In this document: positions 42,792 through 50,232 of the stretch, piece by piece | Layout of the letters: each line of letters starts with the position of its first letter | Numbering within the stretch: position 1 is the first letter of the stretch | Assembly: GCA_963741755.1 (NCBI GenBank) | Contig: CAVUJG010000004.1 | Location: 124,001-188,000, forward strand | DNA from: Sva-07 sp963741755 | GTDB lineage: Bacteria > Actinomycetota > Acidimicrobiia > Acidimicrobiales > Ilumatobacteraceae | DNA length: 64,000 nt | Direction: 5' to 3' | Notes under the pieces: generated by a model | The model's input: only the letters and a program-made list of their open reading frames with translations | Databases searched by the model: none | What the model was told of the DNA's origin: nothing | Translations under genes and position numbers: made by a program

Positions 42792-44399
42792 GTGGAGACT
42801 TCTCGCGCTTGGTGGCGCCATGCCGTCGTGTACCAGATCTACGTCCGGTCGTTCGCCGACGGCAACGGTGACGGAACGGGTGACATCGCCGGCATGCTCG
42901 ATCGCCTGCCCTATCTGGAGCGGCTCGGCATCGATGCGATCTGGGTCAACCCGTGGTATCGGTCGCCGCTGCTCGATGGCGGCTACGACGTTGCCGACTA
43001 TCGCGAGATCAACGAGCGGTTCGGCACCACGCACGAGGCCGAAGCCTTCATTGCCGAAGCGAGGGCGCACGGCATCCGCGTGTTGGTCGACCTCGTCCCG
43101 AACCACACCTCGTGGGATCACCAGTGGTTCCGCGCCGCGCTCGCCGCGACACCGGGGTCCGCCGAGCGATCGCGATACCACTTCGTCGACGGGAGGGGAG
43201 CGAGCGGGGAGCTGCCACCCAACGATTGGCAGTCGGTGTTCGGCGGTCCCGCCTGGACTCGGGCGCCCGACGGCCAGTGGTATCTCCACCTGTTCGACGA
43301 GAGCCAGCCCGACGTGAACTGGGAGTGTCCCGAAGTCGTCGCCGAGTTCGAGGCGGTGATGCGGTTCTGGCTCGATCGTGGCGCCGCGGGGTTCCGGATC
43401 GATGTGGCGCACGCGCTGGTGAAGGGGCCCGGCTATCCCGATGCGGGGCTGTCGGTCAACGACGGGCGGGGTCAGCCCGAGCCACTGCCGTACCTCGACC
43501 GCGACGAGATCCACCCGATCGTTCGGCGATGGCGGCGCCTGCTCGACGAGTACGGCGATGACCGGATGATGGTTGCCGAAGCGTGGGTCGACGCCGCCCG
43601 CCGTCCGCTCTATCTCCGCCCCGACGAGTACCACCAGGCGTTCGATTTCGATCTGCTCACCGCGAACTGGGATGCCGGCGAGTTCGCGTCGATCATCGCT
43701 GCAAGCGTCGCTTCGGCGCATGCGGTCGGTTCGGATCCCACGTGGGTGTTGTCGAACCACGACGTCGTGCGCCATGCCACTCGGTACGGCCTGCCCCCCG
43801 ACGTCGAACCGGGCCTCTGGCTGCTCGATGGCGATCGAAGTCTGCTCGACGAGGAACGTGGCACGCGCCGAGCGCGAGCCGCAGCGATGGTGACGTTGGC
43901 GCTGCCCGGGTCGACGTACGTGTACCAGGGCGACGAACTCGGACTCCCGGAAGCCTGGGACCTGCCGCTCGACGTTTTGCAGGACCCGATCTGGCACGAC
44001 TCGGATCACCTGGTGAAAGGCAGAGACGGCTGCCGTGTACCGATCCCGTGGGAACCCACCGGCGAGTCGTTCGGTTTCGGCGCCGGGTCGGCGTGGCTGC
44101 CCCAGCCATCTGGATTCGGATCGCTCTCCGCTGCGGTGCAGGACGATGACCCAGCCTCGACGCTGAACCTGTATCGGGCTGCGCTCGCGCTCCGCCGAAC
44201 TCATCTCGTCGAGGAGCTGGGCTTCGATCTGGTCGATCTGGGCGCCGGCGTGTTGGCATTCTGTCGCGGGGAGGGGTTCGTCTGTGTTGCCAACATGGGC
44301 GACGATCCGGTCGCGCTGCCCGATGGCGAGGTGTTGCTGACGTCGAGCCCGCTCATGGGTGCTGAGTTGCCGCCCGACACGGCGGTCTGGATCGCCTGA
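42792..44399 (+). CDS. GH13 alpha-glucosidase / oligo-1,6-glucosidase-like enzyme
   Basis: A 535-aa intracellular GH13 enzyme. The barrel motifs are VVYQIYVRSFADGNGDGTGDIAGMLDRLPYLERLGIDAIWVNPWYRSP, VLVDLVPNHTSWDHQWF, GFRIDVAHAL (nucleophile Asp), MVAEAWVD (acid/base Glu) and WVLSNHDVVRH (third Asp). This arrangement fits exo-acting alpha-glucosidases or isomaltases more than endo-amylases. It would cleave glucosides imported by locus 2. It is transcribed divergently from the LacI gene with an operator between, and its TGA overlaps the next gene's ATG. No signal peptide. Confidence 0.92.
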   Translation: METSRAWWRHAVVYQIYVRSFADGNGDGTGDIAGMLDRLPYLERLGIDAIWVNPWYRSPLLDGGYDVADYREINERFGTTHEAEAFIAEARAHGIRVLVDLVPNHTSWDHQWFRAALAATPGSAERSRYHFVDGRGASGELPPNDWQSVFGGPAWTRAPDGQWYLHLFDESQPDVNWECPEVVAEFEAVMRFWLDRGAAGFRIDVAHALVKGPGYPDAGLSVNDGRGQPEPLPYLDRDEIHPIVRRWRRLLDEYGDDRMMVAEAWVDAARRPLYLRPDEYHQAFDFDLLTANWDAGEFASIIAASVASAHAVGSDPTWVLSNHDVVRHATRYGLPPDVEPGLWLLDGDRSLLDEERGTRRARAAAMVTLALPGSTYVYQGDELGLPEAWDLPLDVLQDPIWHDSDHLVKGRDGCRVPIPWEPTGESFGFGAGSAWLPQPSGFGSLSAAVQDDDPASTLNLYRAALALRRTHLVEELGFDLVDLGAGVLAFCRGEGFVCVANMGDDPVALPDGEVLLTSSPLMGAELPPDTAVWIA

Positions 44400-45643
44400 T
44401 GGAGATCGTCACCAAGCAGGGCCACCCGGACTTCCTCGATCTGCCCTGGGAGCAGCCGCTCGTCGAGTGGGACGATCCTCGTCTGGTCAAGATGGCCCAC
44501 GGGATCAGTCGGCACATCGTGCGCTTCGTCCGGTTCGACGACCGGGTCTACGCGCTCAAGGCGACAGGCCTGGTGGCGGCTCAGCGTGAGTACCGGGTGT
44601 TGCGGGAGTTGCGTGAAGATCATCTGCCGGTCGTCGAGCCGGTCGGTGTGGTCGCCGACGCTCCCGAGATCGGCGATGCCGTCCTGATCACTCGGTACCT
44701 CGACTACTCGCTGCCCTACTGGTATCTCCTCGGACGAGGCGACACGACGCTCGCTGATCGGCTCACCGACGCCGGCGTCGTCCTGCTCGTGCGATTGCAT
44801 CTCGAGGGTGTGTTCTGGGGCGACTGCTCGTTGTCGAACATTCTGTGGCGGCGTGACGCAGGCGAGATGATGGCGTACCTCGTCGACGCGGAGACGACGG
44901 AACGTCATGCGACGATCAGCGATCGCATGCGCACCTACGACCTCGAGATCGCCGTCGAGAACATCGCCGGCGGGCTGTTCGAGCTGCAGGCCAGCGGCCG
45001 GATCGGCGACGACGTCGACCCCGTCGCGATCGCCGAGAGCCTTCGGCGTCGATACGAGGAACTCTGGAGCGAACTGACTCGCGTCGACGAGTTCGACCTC
45101 GACGAACGCTGGAAGATCGAACAACGCGTCCGGCGGATCAACGAACTCGGATTCGACGTCGAGGAACTGTCGATCAGTCGCGACGGCCGGACGCTCGCGA
45201 TCAAGCCGGTGCTGATCGAGGAAGGCCACCACGCGCGCGAGCTCCGGCGCCGGACGGGCCTCGACGTGCAGGAGAACCAGGCGCGACGTCTGCTGTCGGA
45301 CATCGACCAGCACCGAGCGTGGCTCGAACGACGTGAGGGGCACTCGATTCCCCGTGCGGTGGCGACGGCGCGGTGGCTCGCGGAGGTCTACCAGCCCACC
45401 ATCGATTCGATTCCCGACGATCTCCGGTCGCATCTCGAGCCCGCCGAGGTGTTCCACCAGTTGCTCGAACACCGCTATCTGATGGCCGAGCAACGTGGCG
45501 CCGAGGTGCGAACGAGTGAGGCGCTCGCCGACTACGTGGCCGCCGTGCTGGCGCTCACTCCGGCAGAGCGCCAGTTGCGTTTCGACACCGGAAGCATCCC
45601 CCGGATCGAGTTCGACCCGTCATCGGCTACCTTCGACGTGTGA
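44399..45643 (+). CDS. DUF4032 domain protein, kinase-like
   Basis: A 414-aa protein. The first 240 residues have an aminoglycoside/lipopolysaccharide-kinase-like fold: VYALKATGLVAAQREYRVLRELRE (Lys of the ATP site), VFWGDCSLSNILWRRD (catalytic Asp and Asn) and AYLVDAETTE (metal Asp). The rest is the DUF4032-specific helical region (RRINELGFDVEELSISRDG, then DIDQHRAWLERREGHSIPRAVATARWLAEVYQP). Its substrate is unknown. The ATG overlaps the alpha-glucosidase stop (TGATG) and its own stop overlaps the deoC start (GTGA). Coupling to a sugar locus suggests, without proof, a role in sugar phosphorylation or its control. Confidence 0.85.
   Translation: MEIVTKQGHPDFLDLPWEQPLVEWDDPRLVKMAHGISRHIVRFVRFDDRVYALKATGLVAAQREYRVLRELREDHLPVVEPVGVVADAPEIGDAVLITRYLDYSLPYWYLLGRGDTTLADRLTDAGVVLLVRLHLEGVFWGDCSLSNILWRRDAGEMMAYLVDAETTERHATISDRMRTYDLEIAVENIAGGLFELQASGRIGDDVDPVAIAESLRRRYEELWSELTRVDEFDLDERWKIEQRVRRINELGFDVEELSISRDGRTLAIKPVLIEEGHHARELRRRTGLDVQENQARRLLSDIDQHRAWLERREGHSIPRAVATARWLAEVYQPTIDSIPDDLRSHLEPAEVFHQLLEHRYLMAEQRGAEVRTSEALADYVAAVLALTPAERQLRFDTGSIPRIEFDPSSATFDV
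45628..45633 (+). promoter_or_regulatory. possible internal -10 box for deoC
   Basis: TACCTT lies inside the last codons of the DUF4032 gene, 6 nt before GTG 45640, matching the spacing of other leaderless starts here. Confidence 0.3.
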
Positions 45644-46405
45644 ACCGCATTGAGCGCGCCCGACGTGCGATCGGGTTGATCGATCTCACCGACCTGTCCG
45701 ACGACCACGCGCCCGACGGCATCGACGAGCTGTGTCGCCGTGCCCGCGAACACGGCACCGCAGCGGTGTGCGTGTGGCCCGAGTTCGTCGCCCGTTGCGC
45801 CGAGCTGCTCGCGGGATCGGGTGTCCGTGTGGCCACCGTCGTCAACTTCCCGTCCGGCGACGAGCCGGTCGACGACGTGGTCGCCATGACGAGCGGGGCG
45901 CTCGCCGACGGCGCCGACGACATCGATCTCGTGTTGCCCTACCGGGCATTCCTCGACGGCGACGCGGACCGAGCCGGTGCGATGGTTGCGGCGATCGCGG
46001 CGATGGTCGACAAGCCGAAGCTGCTCAAGGTGATCCTCGAGTCGGGCGCCTATCCCGGCGCCGATTCGGTCGGTTCAGCCGCCCACCTGGCCATCGTGAA
46101 CGGTGCAGACTTCGTGAAGACGTCGACCGGCAAGATCGCCGAAGGAGCGTCGCCCGAGGCCGCTCGGGCGATGCTCGACGAGATCGCGGCGGCCGCCGAC
46201 GATGGTCGCACGGTGGGCCTCAAGCCGTCCGGCGGCATTCGCAGCTTCGATGACGCCATGGACGTACCTCGACCTCGCCGACGGCGTGATGGGGGAGGGT
46301 TGGGCGACGCCGGCCACGTTCCGATACGGCGCGAGCGGGGTCCTCGATGCCCTCCTCGCCGAACTCGACGGCACCGCCCCGCCGGCAGCCACCAGCTCCT
46401 ACTGA
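45640..46405 (+). pseudogene. deoC: deoxyribose-phosphate aldolase, one frameshift
   Basis: DERA cleaves 2-deoxyribose-5-phosphate to glyceraldehyde-3-phosphate and acetaldehyde. The first 207 codons are normal: LIDLTDLSDDHAPDGIDELCRRA, VNFPSGDE, DIDLVLPYRAFLDGD, KLLKVILESGAYP (catalytic Lys) and GADFVKTSTGK (Schiff-base Lys). At RSFDDAM the frame breaks; dropping one G of the GG at 46260-46261 restores TYLDLADGVMGEGWATPATFRYGASGVLDALLAEL to the TGA at 46405, for 254 aa. All catalytic residues are before the break, but the uncorrected product ends in an unrelated Arg-rich tail. A sequencing insertion is more likely than true loss. Start GTG 45640 overlaps the upstream stop. Confidence 0.8.
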
Positions 46406-46466
46406 CGTACGAGAGGTGCCAGGGGCGTCAGCGGATTGGAACCACTGGCGTGTCGCGACCTGCGTC

Positions 46467-46518
46467 GCCCACCGATGAGCGAAGCGACCGGATACGGCGG
46501 TTTGGCTCATCGCAACCC
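46467..46518. repeat. palindromic intergenic repeat, family A copy 3
   Basis: A 52-bp unit with inverted ends CGATGAGC (46473-46480) and GCTCATCG (46505-46512). The core (GAGCGAAGCGACCGGATACGG) is a close variant of the copies at 9087-9196. Confidence 0.85.
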
Positions 46519-46528
46519 GCGAGAGTCC

Positions 46529-46580
46529 GCCCACCGATGAGCGAAGCGACCGGATACGGCGGTTTGGCTCATCGCAACCC
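46529..46580. repeat. palindromic intergenic repeat, family A copy 4
   Basis: An exact 52-bp direct repeat of copy 3 after a 10-bp spacer. The pair lies between deoC and the tRNA-Arg gene in an otherwise empty 264-bp interval. Confidence 0.85.
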
Positions 46581-46669
46581 CCATTTCCCGACACGGCACC
46601 GGCGCCCAATCCGCTGAGTCACGAGGCGCATCTCGTACGCTGGCGTCACCGGTAGCCTCTGGGCTCCCT

Positions 46670-46741
46670 GCCCTCGTAGCTCAGGGGATAGAGCATCGGC
46701 CTCCGGAGCCGTGTGCGCAGGTTCGAATCCTGCCGAGGGCG
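46670..46741 (+). tRNA. tRNA-Arg (anticodon CCG)
   Basis: A full cloverleaf: acceptor GCCCTCG/CGAGGGC (46670-46676 / 46734-46740), D-arm GCTC...GAGC, anticodon loop CTCCGGA with CCG at its centre and T-arm GCAGG-TTCGAAT-CCTGC. The discriminator is G at 46741 and CCA is not encoded. It reads the CGG codon. It stands alone and is followed by a strong hairpin. Confidence 0.95.
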
Positions 46742-46757
46742 CTGCTGGTCGTGCGTT

Positions 46758-46783
46758 CTGACCAGGGGAAATTCCCTGGTCAG
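46758..46783. terminator. hairpin between tRNA-Arg and the convergent TetR gene
   Basis: CTGACCAGGG / CCCTGGTCAG, a perfect 10-bp stem with a 6-nt A/T-rich loop, 16 nt after the tRNA and 24 nt from the TetR stop on the other strand. It could serve both. Confidence 0.65.
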
Positions 46784-46807
46784 CGTGTGGCGCCACCGAC
46801 CCAGCCT

Positions 46808-47419
46808 TCAGGCGGGTGTGTCCGGGATCGGACGTGTCCGGCCCTGGTCCTTCAGTGCGATCGAGTCGTAGAGAGACGCCAACGCGGCCTCGACGGACTG
46901 GCGTTCCTCGGGGCGAACGCCGGATGCTTCGAGGAGCACGGGTCCGAACACGGCGAAGCACAGTTGAAGTGAGGTCATGGCGATCGCTCGGGCCTTGGCC
47001 TCGGCGGTCGACTCGTCGCCGCCGGGCTCCATGCGTGAAGCGACGGCTGCGACCACGGCGGCGCCGAGCGGGAAGTCGTCGTCGACCGCCACAGCATCTG
47101 CGTCGTGCAGGTGCCAGCGGACGAGTGCTTTGAGGTACGGATCGCTCGCGGTGAGCAATGGCATCGACGTGACGTCACCGTGAGCGGCGACGAAGTCGTC
47201 GCGAAGCGCTCGAAGCCCCGCGCGTAGGGCGGCGTCCTTGCCACCGAAGTAGTGGTGAACGAGTCCGTAGTTCACGTCAGCTGCAACGGCGAGATCGCGT
47301 CCCGCGATCGTGCCCGGCGCGCAGTCCGGCAGCAATCGCTTTGCCGCCTCGATGAGTGCGTCCCTCGCCGTGCCGGTGCGGTGCCTGACCGCTGCGTCCT
47401 CGCCGATACCGGAAGCCAT
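46808..47419 (-). CDS. TetR/AcrR-family transcriptional regulator
   Basis: A 203-aa regulator. The N-terminal HTH is TARDALIEAAKRLLPDCAPGTIAGRDLAVAADVNYGLVHHYFGGKDAALRAGLRALRDDF (about residues 17-74), with the usual YFGGKDAL recognition-helix end. The C-terminal ligand domain is helical with no known ligand motif. It starts 2 bp from a 32-bp palindrome that also fronts the divergent P450 operon, so it almost certainly represses both itself and the P450/ligase/sulfatase genes until a ligand binds. ATG 47419 was chosen over TTG 47425. No ribosome site is visible, so it may be leaderless. Confidence 0.93.
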   Translation of the reverse strand: MASGIGEDAAVRHRTGTARDALIEAAKRLLPDCAPGTIAGRDLAVAADVNYGLVHHYFGGKDAALRAGLRALRDDFVAAHGDVTSMPLLTASDPYLKALVRWHLHDADAVAVDDDFPLGAAVVAAVASRMEPGGDESTAEAKARAIAMTSLQLCFAVFGPVLLEASGVRPEERQSVEAALASLYDSIALKDQGRTRPIPDTPA

Positions 47420-47420
47420 T

Positions 47421-47452
47421 GACAAAGATTAGCCATAAGGCTAATCTTTGTC
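47421..47452. promoter_or_regulatory. TetR operator: 14-bp perfect inverted repeat
   Basis: GACAAAGATTAGCC (47421-47434), a 4-nt centre ATAA and the exact complement (47439-47452). It is far more A/T-rich than its surroundings and contains -10-like TAAT sequence, so a bound dimer would cover divergent promoters. Confidence 0.85.
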
Positions 47453-47481
47453 CAGCATTCACTTTCGACAAGGAGCAGCCG

Positions 47482-48687
47482 ATGGGCGACCAGGTGACCA
47501 CGTGGGCGAACGACTACGACATCTTCGATCCGGCCTACGTCGCCGATCCGTTCGCGATCTGGGACGACCTCAGGGAACATTGCCCGGTCGCCCACACCGA
47601 GCGGTGGGGCGGTTCGTGGTTGCCGACGACGTACGCCGACGTCACGGCGATCGCTCGCGACGTCGAGCACTTCAGTTCACGCAACGTCGGCGTCGTTCCA
47701 CCACCCGACGACGAGGACGCGCAATTGCCGGCGGGGCTCCCGCCGATCAGTGCCGACCCGCCGGAACACACCTGGACGCGCCGGCTCCTGCTGCCGTGGT
47801 TCTCGAAGGATCGTGTCGCTGAGTACGAGGTCGCCACGCGCGAGTTGTGCCGCCGTCTCGTCGACGACCTCGTCGCACAGGGACGGGCGGATGCCGCCGT
47901 CGGCTACGCCCAGCAGATCCCGGTGCGGGTCATCGGGTTGATGCTGGGTGTTCCCGAGGACATGTCGGACACGTTCACCGGCTGGGTGCGTGACGTGCTC
48001 GAATTCGCGCACGACGCCGAGCGCCGCAGCGCGGCCCGCACCGAGTTGGTCACCTACTTCCTCGGTGAGATGGAGGCCCGGCGCGACGGTGACGGGACCG
48101 ACCTGATCAGCACGTTGCTGCGTACCGAACACGAAGGGGCGCCGGTTCCCGATGCCCACATCCTGGGAACGGTCGCGCTGACCTTGGTTGCGGGCGTCGA
48201 CACGACATGGTCGGGGATCGGCTCGGCGCTGTGGCATCTCGCGACCCACAGCGACGATCGCCGACGTCTCGTCGCACATCCCGAACTGATTCCGACCGCC
48301 GTCGAAGAGCTGCTGCGGGCGTATTCGCCCGTGACGATGGCGCGAATCGTGGCATCGGACGTGGAGTTCGCCGGATGCCCGATGCGCGAGGGCGACCGAG
48401 TGCTGCTCAACTTCCCCGCCGCCAATCGCGACCCCGAAGCATTCCCACAGGCCGACGTCGTACAGATCGATCGCGAGATCAACCGACACGTCGCGTTCGG
48501 GGCAGGGATCCACCGCTGTGCCGGCTCGAACCTGGCCCGCATGGAGATGCGCGTCGCCATCGAGGAGTGGTTGGCCCGGATCCCCGAGTTCGACCTCGAC
48601 CCCGACGGGCATGTCACCTGGGCGGGCGGTCAGGTGCGCGGCCCGCGCAACATCCCGGTGGTGTTCACCCCCGTGCCGTCGACGTGA
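47482..48687 (+). CDS. cytochrome P450
   Basis: A 401-aa soluble bacterial P450. The I-helix oxygen-binding motif is LVAGVDTTWSGIG, the K-helix ExxR is VEELLRAYS, and the heme loop is HVAFGAGIHRCAGSNLARMEM with the axial Cys. The C-helix WTRRLLLPWF is also typical. It would hydroxylate a small hydrophobic substrate using a ferredoxin and reductase not encoded here. AAGGAG six bases before ATG 47482 fixes the start. It is the first gene of a TetR-controlled unit, and its stop overlaps the ligase start (GTGA). Confidence 0.95.
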   Translation: MGDQVTTWANDYDIFDPAYVADPFAIWDDLREHCPVAHTERWGGSWLPTTYADVTAIARDVEHFSSRNVGVVPPPDDEDAQLPAGLPPISADPPEHTWTRRLLLPWFSKDRVAEYEVATRELCRRLVDDLVAQGRADAAVGYAQQIPVRVIGLMLGVPEDMSDTFTGWVRDVLEFAHDAERRSAARTELVTYFLGEMEARRDGDGTDLISTLLRTEHEGAPVPDAHILGTVALTLVAGVDTTWSGIGSALWHLATHSDDRRRLVAHPELIPTAVEELLRAYSPVTMARIVASDVEFAGCPMREGDRVLLNFPAANRDPEAFPQADVVQIDREINRHVAFGAGIHRCAGSNLARMEMRVAIEEWLARIPEFDLDPDGHVTWAGGQVRGPRNIPVVFTPVPST

Positions 48688-50228
48688 CGACGCACGACCG
48701 ATCCGAAGATCATCCGACGCCGCAGCGGCGGTACGTGCTGCCGCGCACGGAACACGAACCCGACGCCGTGGCCGTCCAGACGCAGGATGGATCCGTGTCG
48801 TGGTCGGCGCTCGAAGATCGTGCTCGACGCTTCGCTCAAGGGCTGCGGGCCGAGGGGGTCGCCGAGCACGACGCCTGGGCCGTGCTGGCCCGAAATCGCC
48901 TGGAGTGGGCCGAACTCGCGCTCGGCAATGCACGCGCCGGTTCGCGGTATGTGCCGCTGAACTACCACCTCACCGTGCCGGAGATGGCCGAACTGCTGAC
49001 CGACTCCGCGTCGAAGTTGCTCGTGGTGGGGCTCGGCGACGAAGCGGTGGGTCGAGAGGCCGCCGCCGCAGTCGGGATCGACCGGGTGATCGTTCTGGGG
49101 TCCGAGTACGAGGCGTGGTTGGGCGCACAGTCCGGCGAACCGCTCGACGAGTGCAGTGCCGGGGCTGCGTTGCAGTACACCGGCGGCACGACGGGGCGAT
49201 CGAAGGGCGTGATCCGGTCGGGTGCTTCGGTCCGGGCGAGCGAGCTCGCCCGCCCGTTCGCCCAGTGGGGCGCGATGACGCACATGCCCAGCGGCGAGCA
49301 GATGATGTTGGCGACACCGGCCTACCACGCCCTCGGCGGGGCCGTGCTGATGGCGTCGATGGCGCTCGGCAATCCGTTGATCATCACCGATCGTTGGGAT
49401 CCGGTCGAGATGCTGGCACTGATCGAGGAGCACCGTGTGGTCGGGGTGCCGATGGTGCCGACGCAGTTCATCCGGCTCCTCAAGCTCGAGCCTGAGGCTC
49501 GCGATCGGTACGACGTGTCGTCGCTGAAGTGGGTGCTGCACACGGCGGCACCGTGTCCCGAGTGGGCCAAGCGTCAGATGATCGACTGGTTCGGTCCGGT
49601 GATCATCGAGCTCTACGGCTCGTCGGAAGGTGTTGGGCCTGTCATCGCGACATCAGACGAGTGGCTCGCGAGGCCCGGCACCGTCGGCAAGGCGACCGCG
49701 ATGCTGGAGTTGTCGATCCTCGACGACGACGGCAACGACCTTCCTGCCGGGGAGATCGGCATGATCCACGCCAAGCGCATCGACGGCACGCCCTCGTACC
49801 ATGGCGACCCGGCGAAGAGTGCAGCGATGGTGCGGCCCGACGGTCGCTTCACCGTCGGTGACGTCGGGTGGCTCGACGACGACGGCTACCTGTTCCTGTC
49901 AGATCGACGCGTCGATCTCATCATCGTCGGCGGCACCAACATCTATCCGGCCGAGATCGAGGCGGTGCTCACACAACATCCTGATGTCACCGACGCTGCG
50001 GTGTTCGGCCTGCCACATCCCGAGTGGGGCCAACAGGTCAAGGCCGTCGTGCAACCCGTCAGCGGTGTGCAGCTCGACGTCGCCGAGCTCACCGACTTCG
50101 CCCGCGCTCGGCTGGCGCCGTTCAAGGTGCCTGCGTCGATCGACGTCGACCCCGCGCTCCCACGCGAGGCGAGCGGGAAACTCAAGAAGCATCAGTTGCG
50201 AGAGCGCTACAACCAGGAAGTGGAGTAG
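48684..50228 (+). CDS. AMP-forming acyl-CoA synthetase
   Basis: A 514-aa adenylate-forming ligase. The P-loop is LQYTGGTTGRSKGVIRSG (about residues 155-172). The core motifs are YGSSEGVGPVIATSDEW and FTVGDVGWLDDDGYLFLSDRRVDLIIVGGTNIYPAEIEAVLTQHP, and the C-terminal catalytic Lys is in LPREASGKLKKHQLR. It activates a carboxylic acid to its CoA thioester through an acyl-AMP. The long hydrophobic pocket segment (ATPAYHALGGAVLMASMALGNPLII) fits fatty or polycyclic acids. The GTG overlaps the P450 stop, so the oxidation product of the P450 may be its substrate after further oxidation. Confidence 0.94.
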   Translation: MTTHDRSEDHPTPQRRYVLPRTEHEPDAVAVQTQDGSVSWSALEDRARRFAQGLRAEGVAEHDAWAVLARNRLEWAELALGNARAGSRYVPLNYHLTVPEMAELLTDSASKLLVVGLGDEAVGREAAAAVGIDRVIVLGSEYEAWLGAQSGEPLDECSAGAALQYTGGTTGRSKGVIRSGASVRASELARPFAQWGAMTHMPSGEQMMLATPAYHALGGAVLMASMALGNPLIITDRWDPVEMLALIEEHRVVGVPMVPTQFIRLLKLEPEARDRYDVSSLKWVLHTAAPCPEWAKRQMIDWFGPVIIELYGSSEGVGPVIATSDEWLARPGTVGKATAMLELSILDDDGNDLPAGEIGMIHAKRIDGTPSYHGDPAKSAAMVRPDGRFTVGDVGWLDDDGYLFLSDRRVDLIIVGGTNIYPAEIEAVLTQHPDVTDAAVFGLPHPEWGQQVKAVVQPVSGVQLDVAELTDFARARLAPFKVPASIDVDPALPREASGKLKKHQLRERYNQEVE

Positions 50229-50232
50229 GACG

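Noticed and set aside
46406..46669. Integration site or mobile element next to tRNA-Arg
   Set aside because: No integrase gene and no duplicated 3' tRNA end found in the window.
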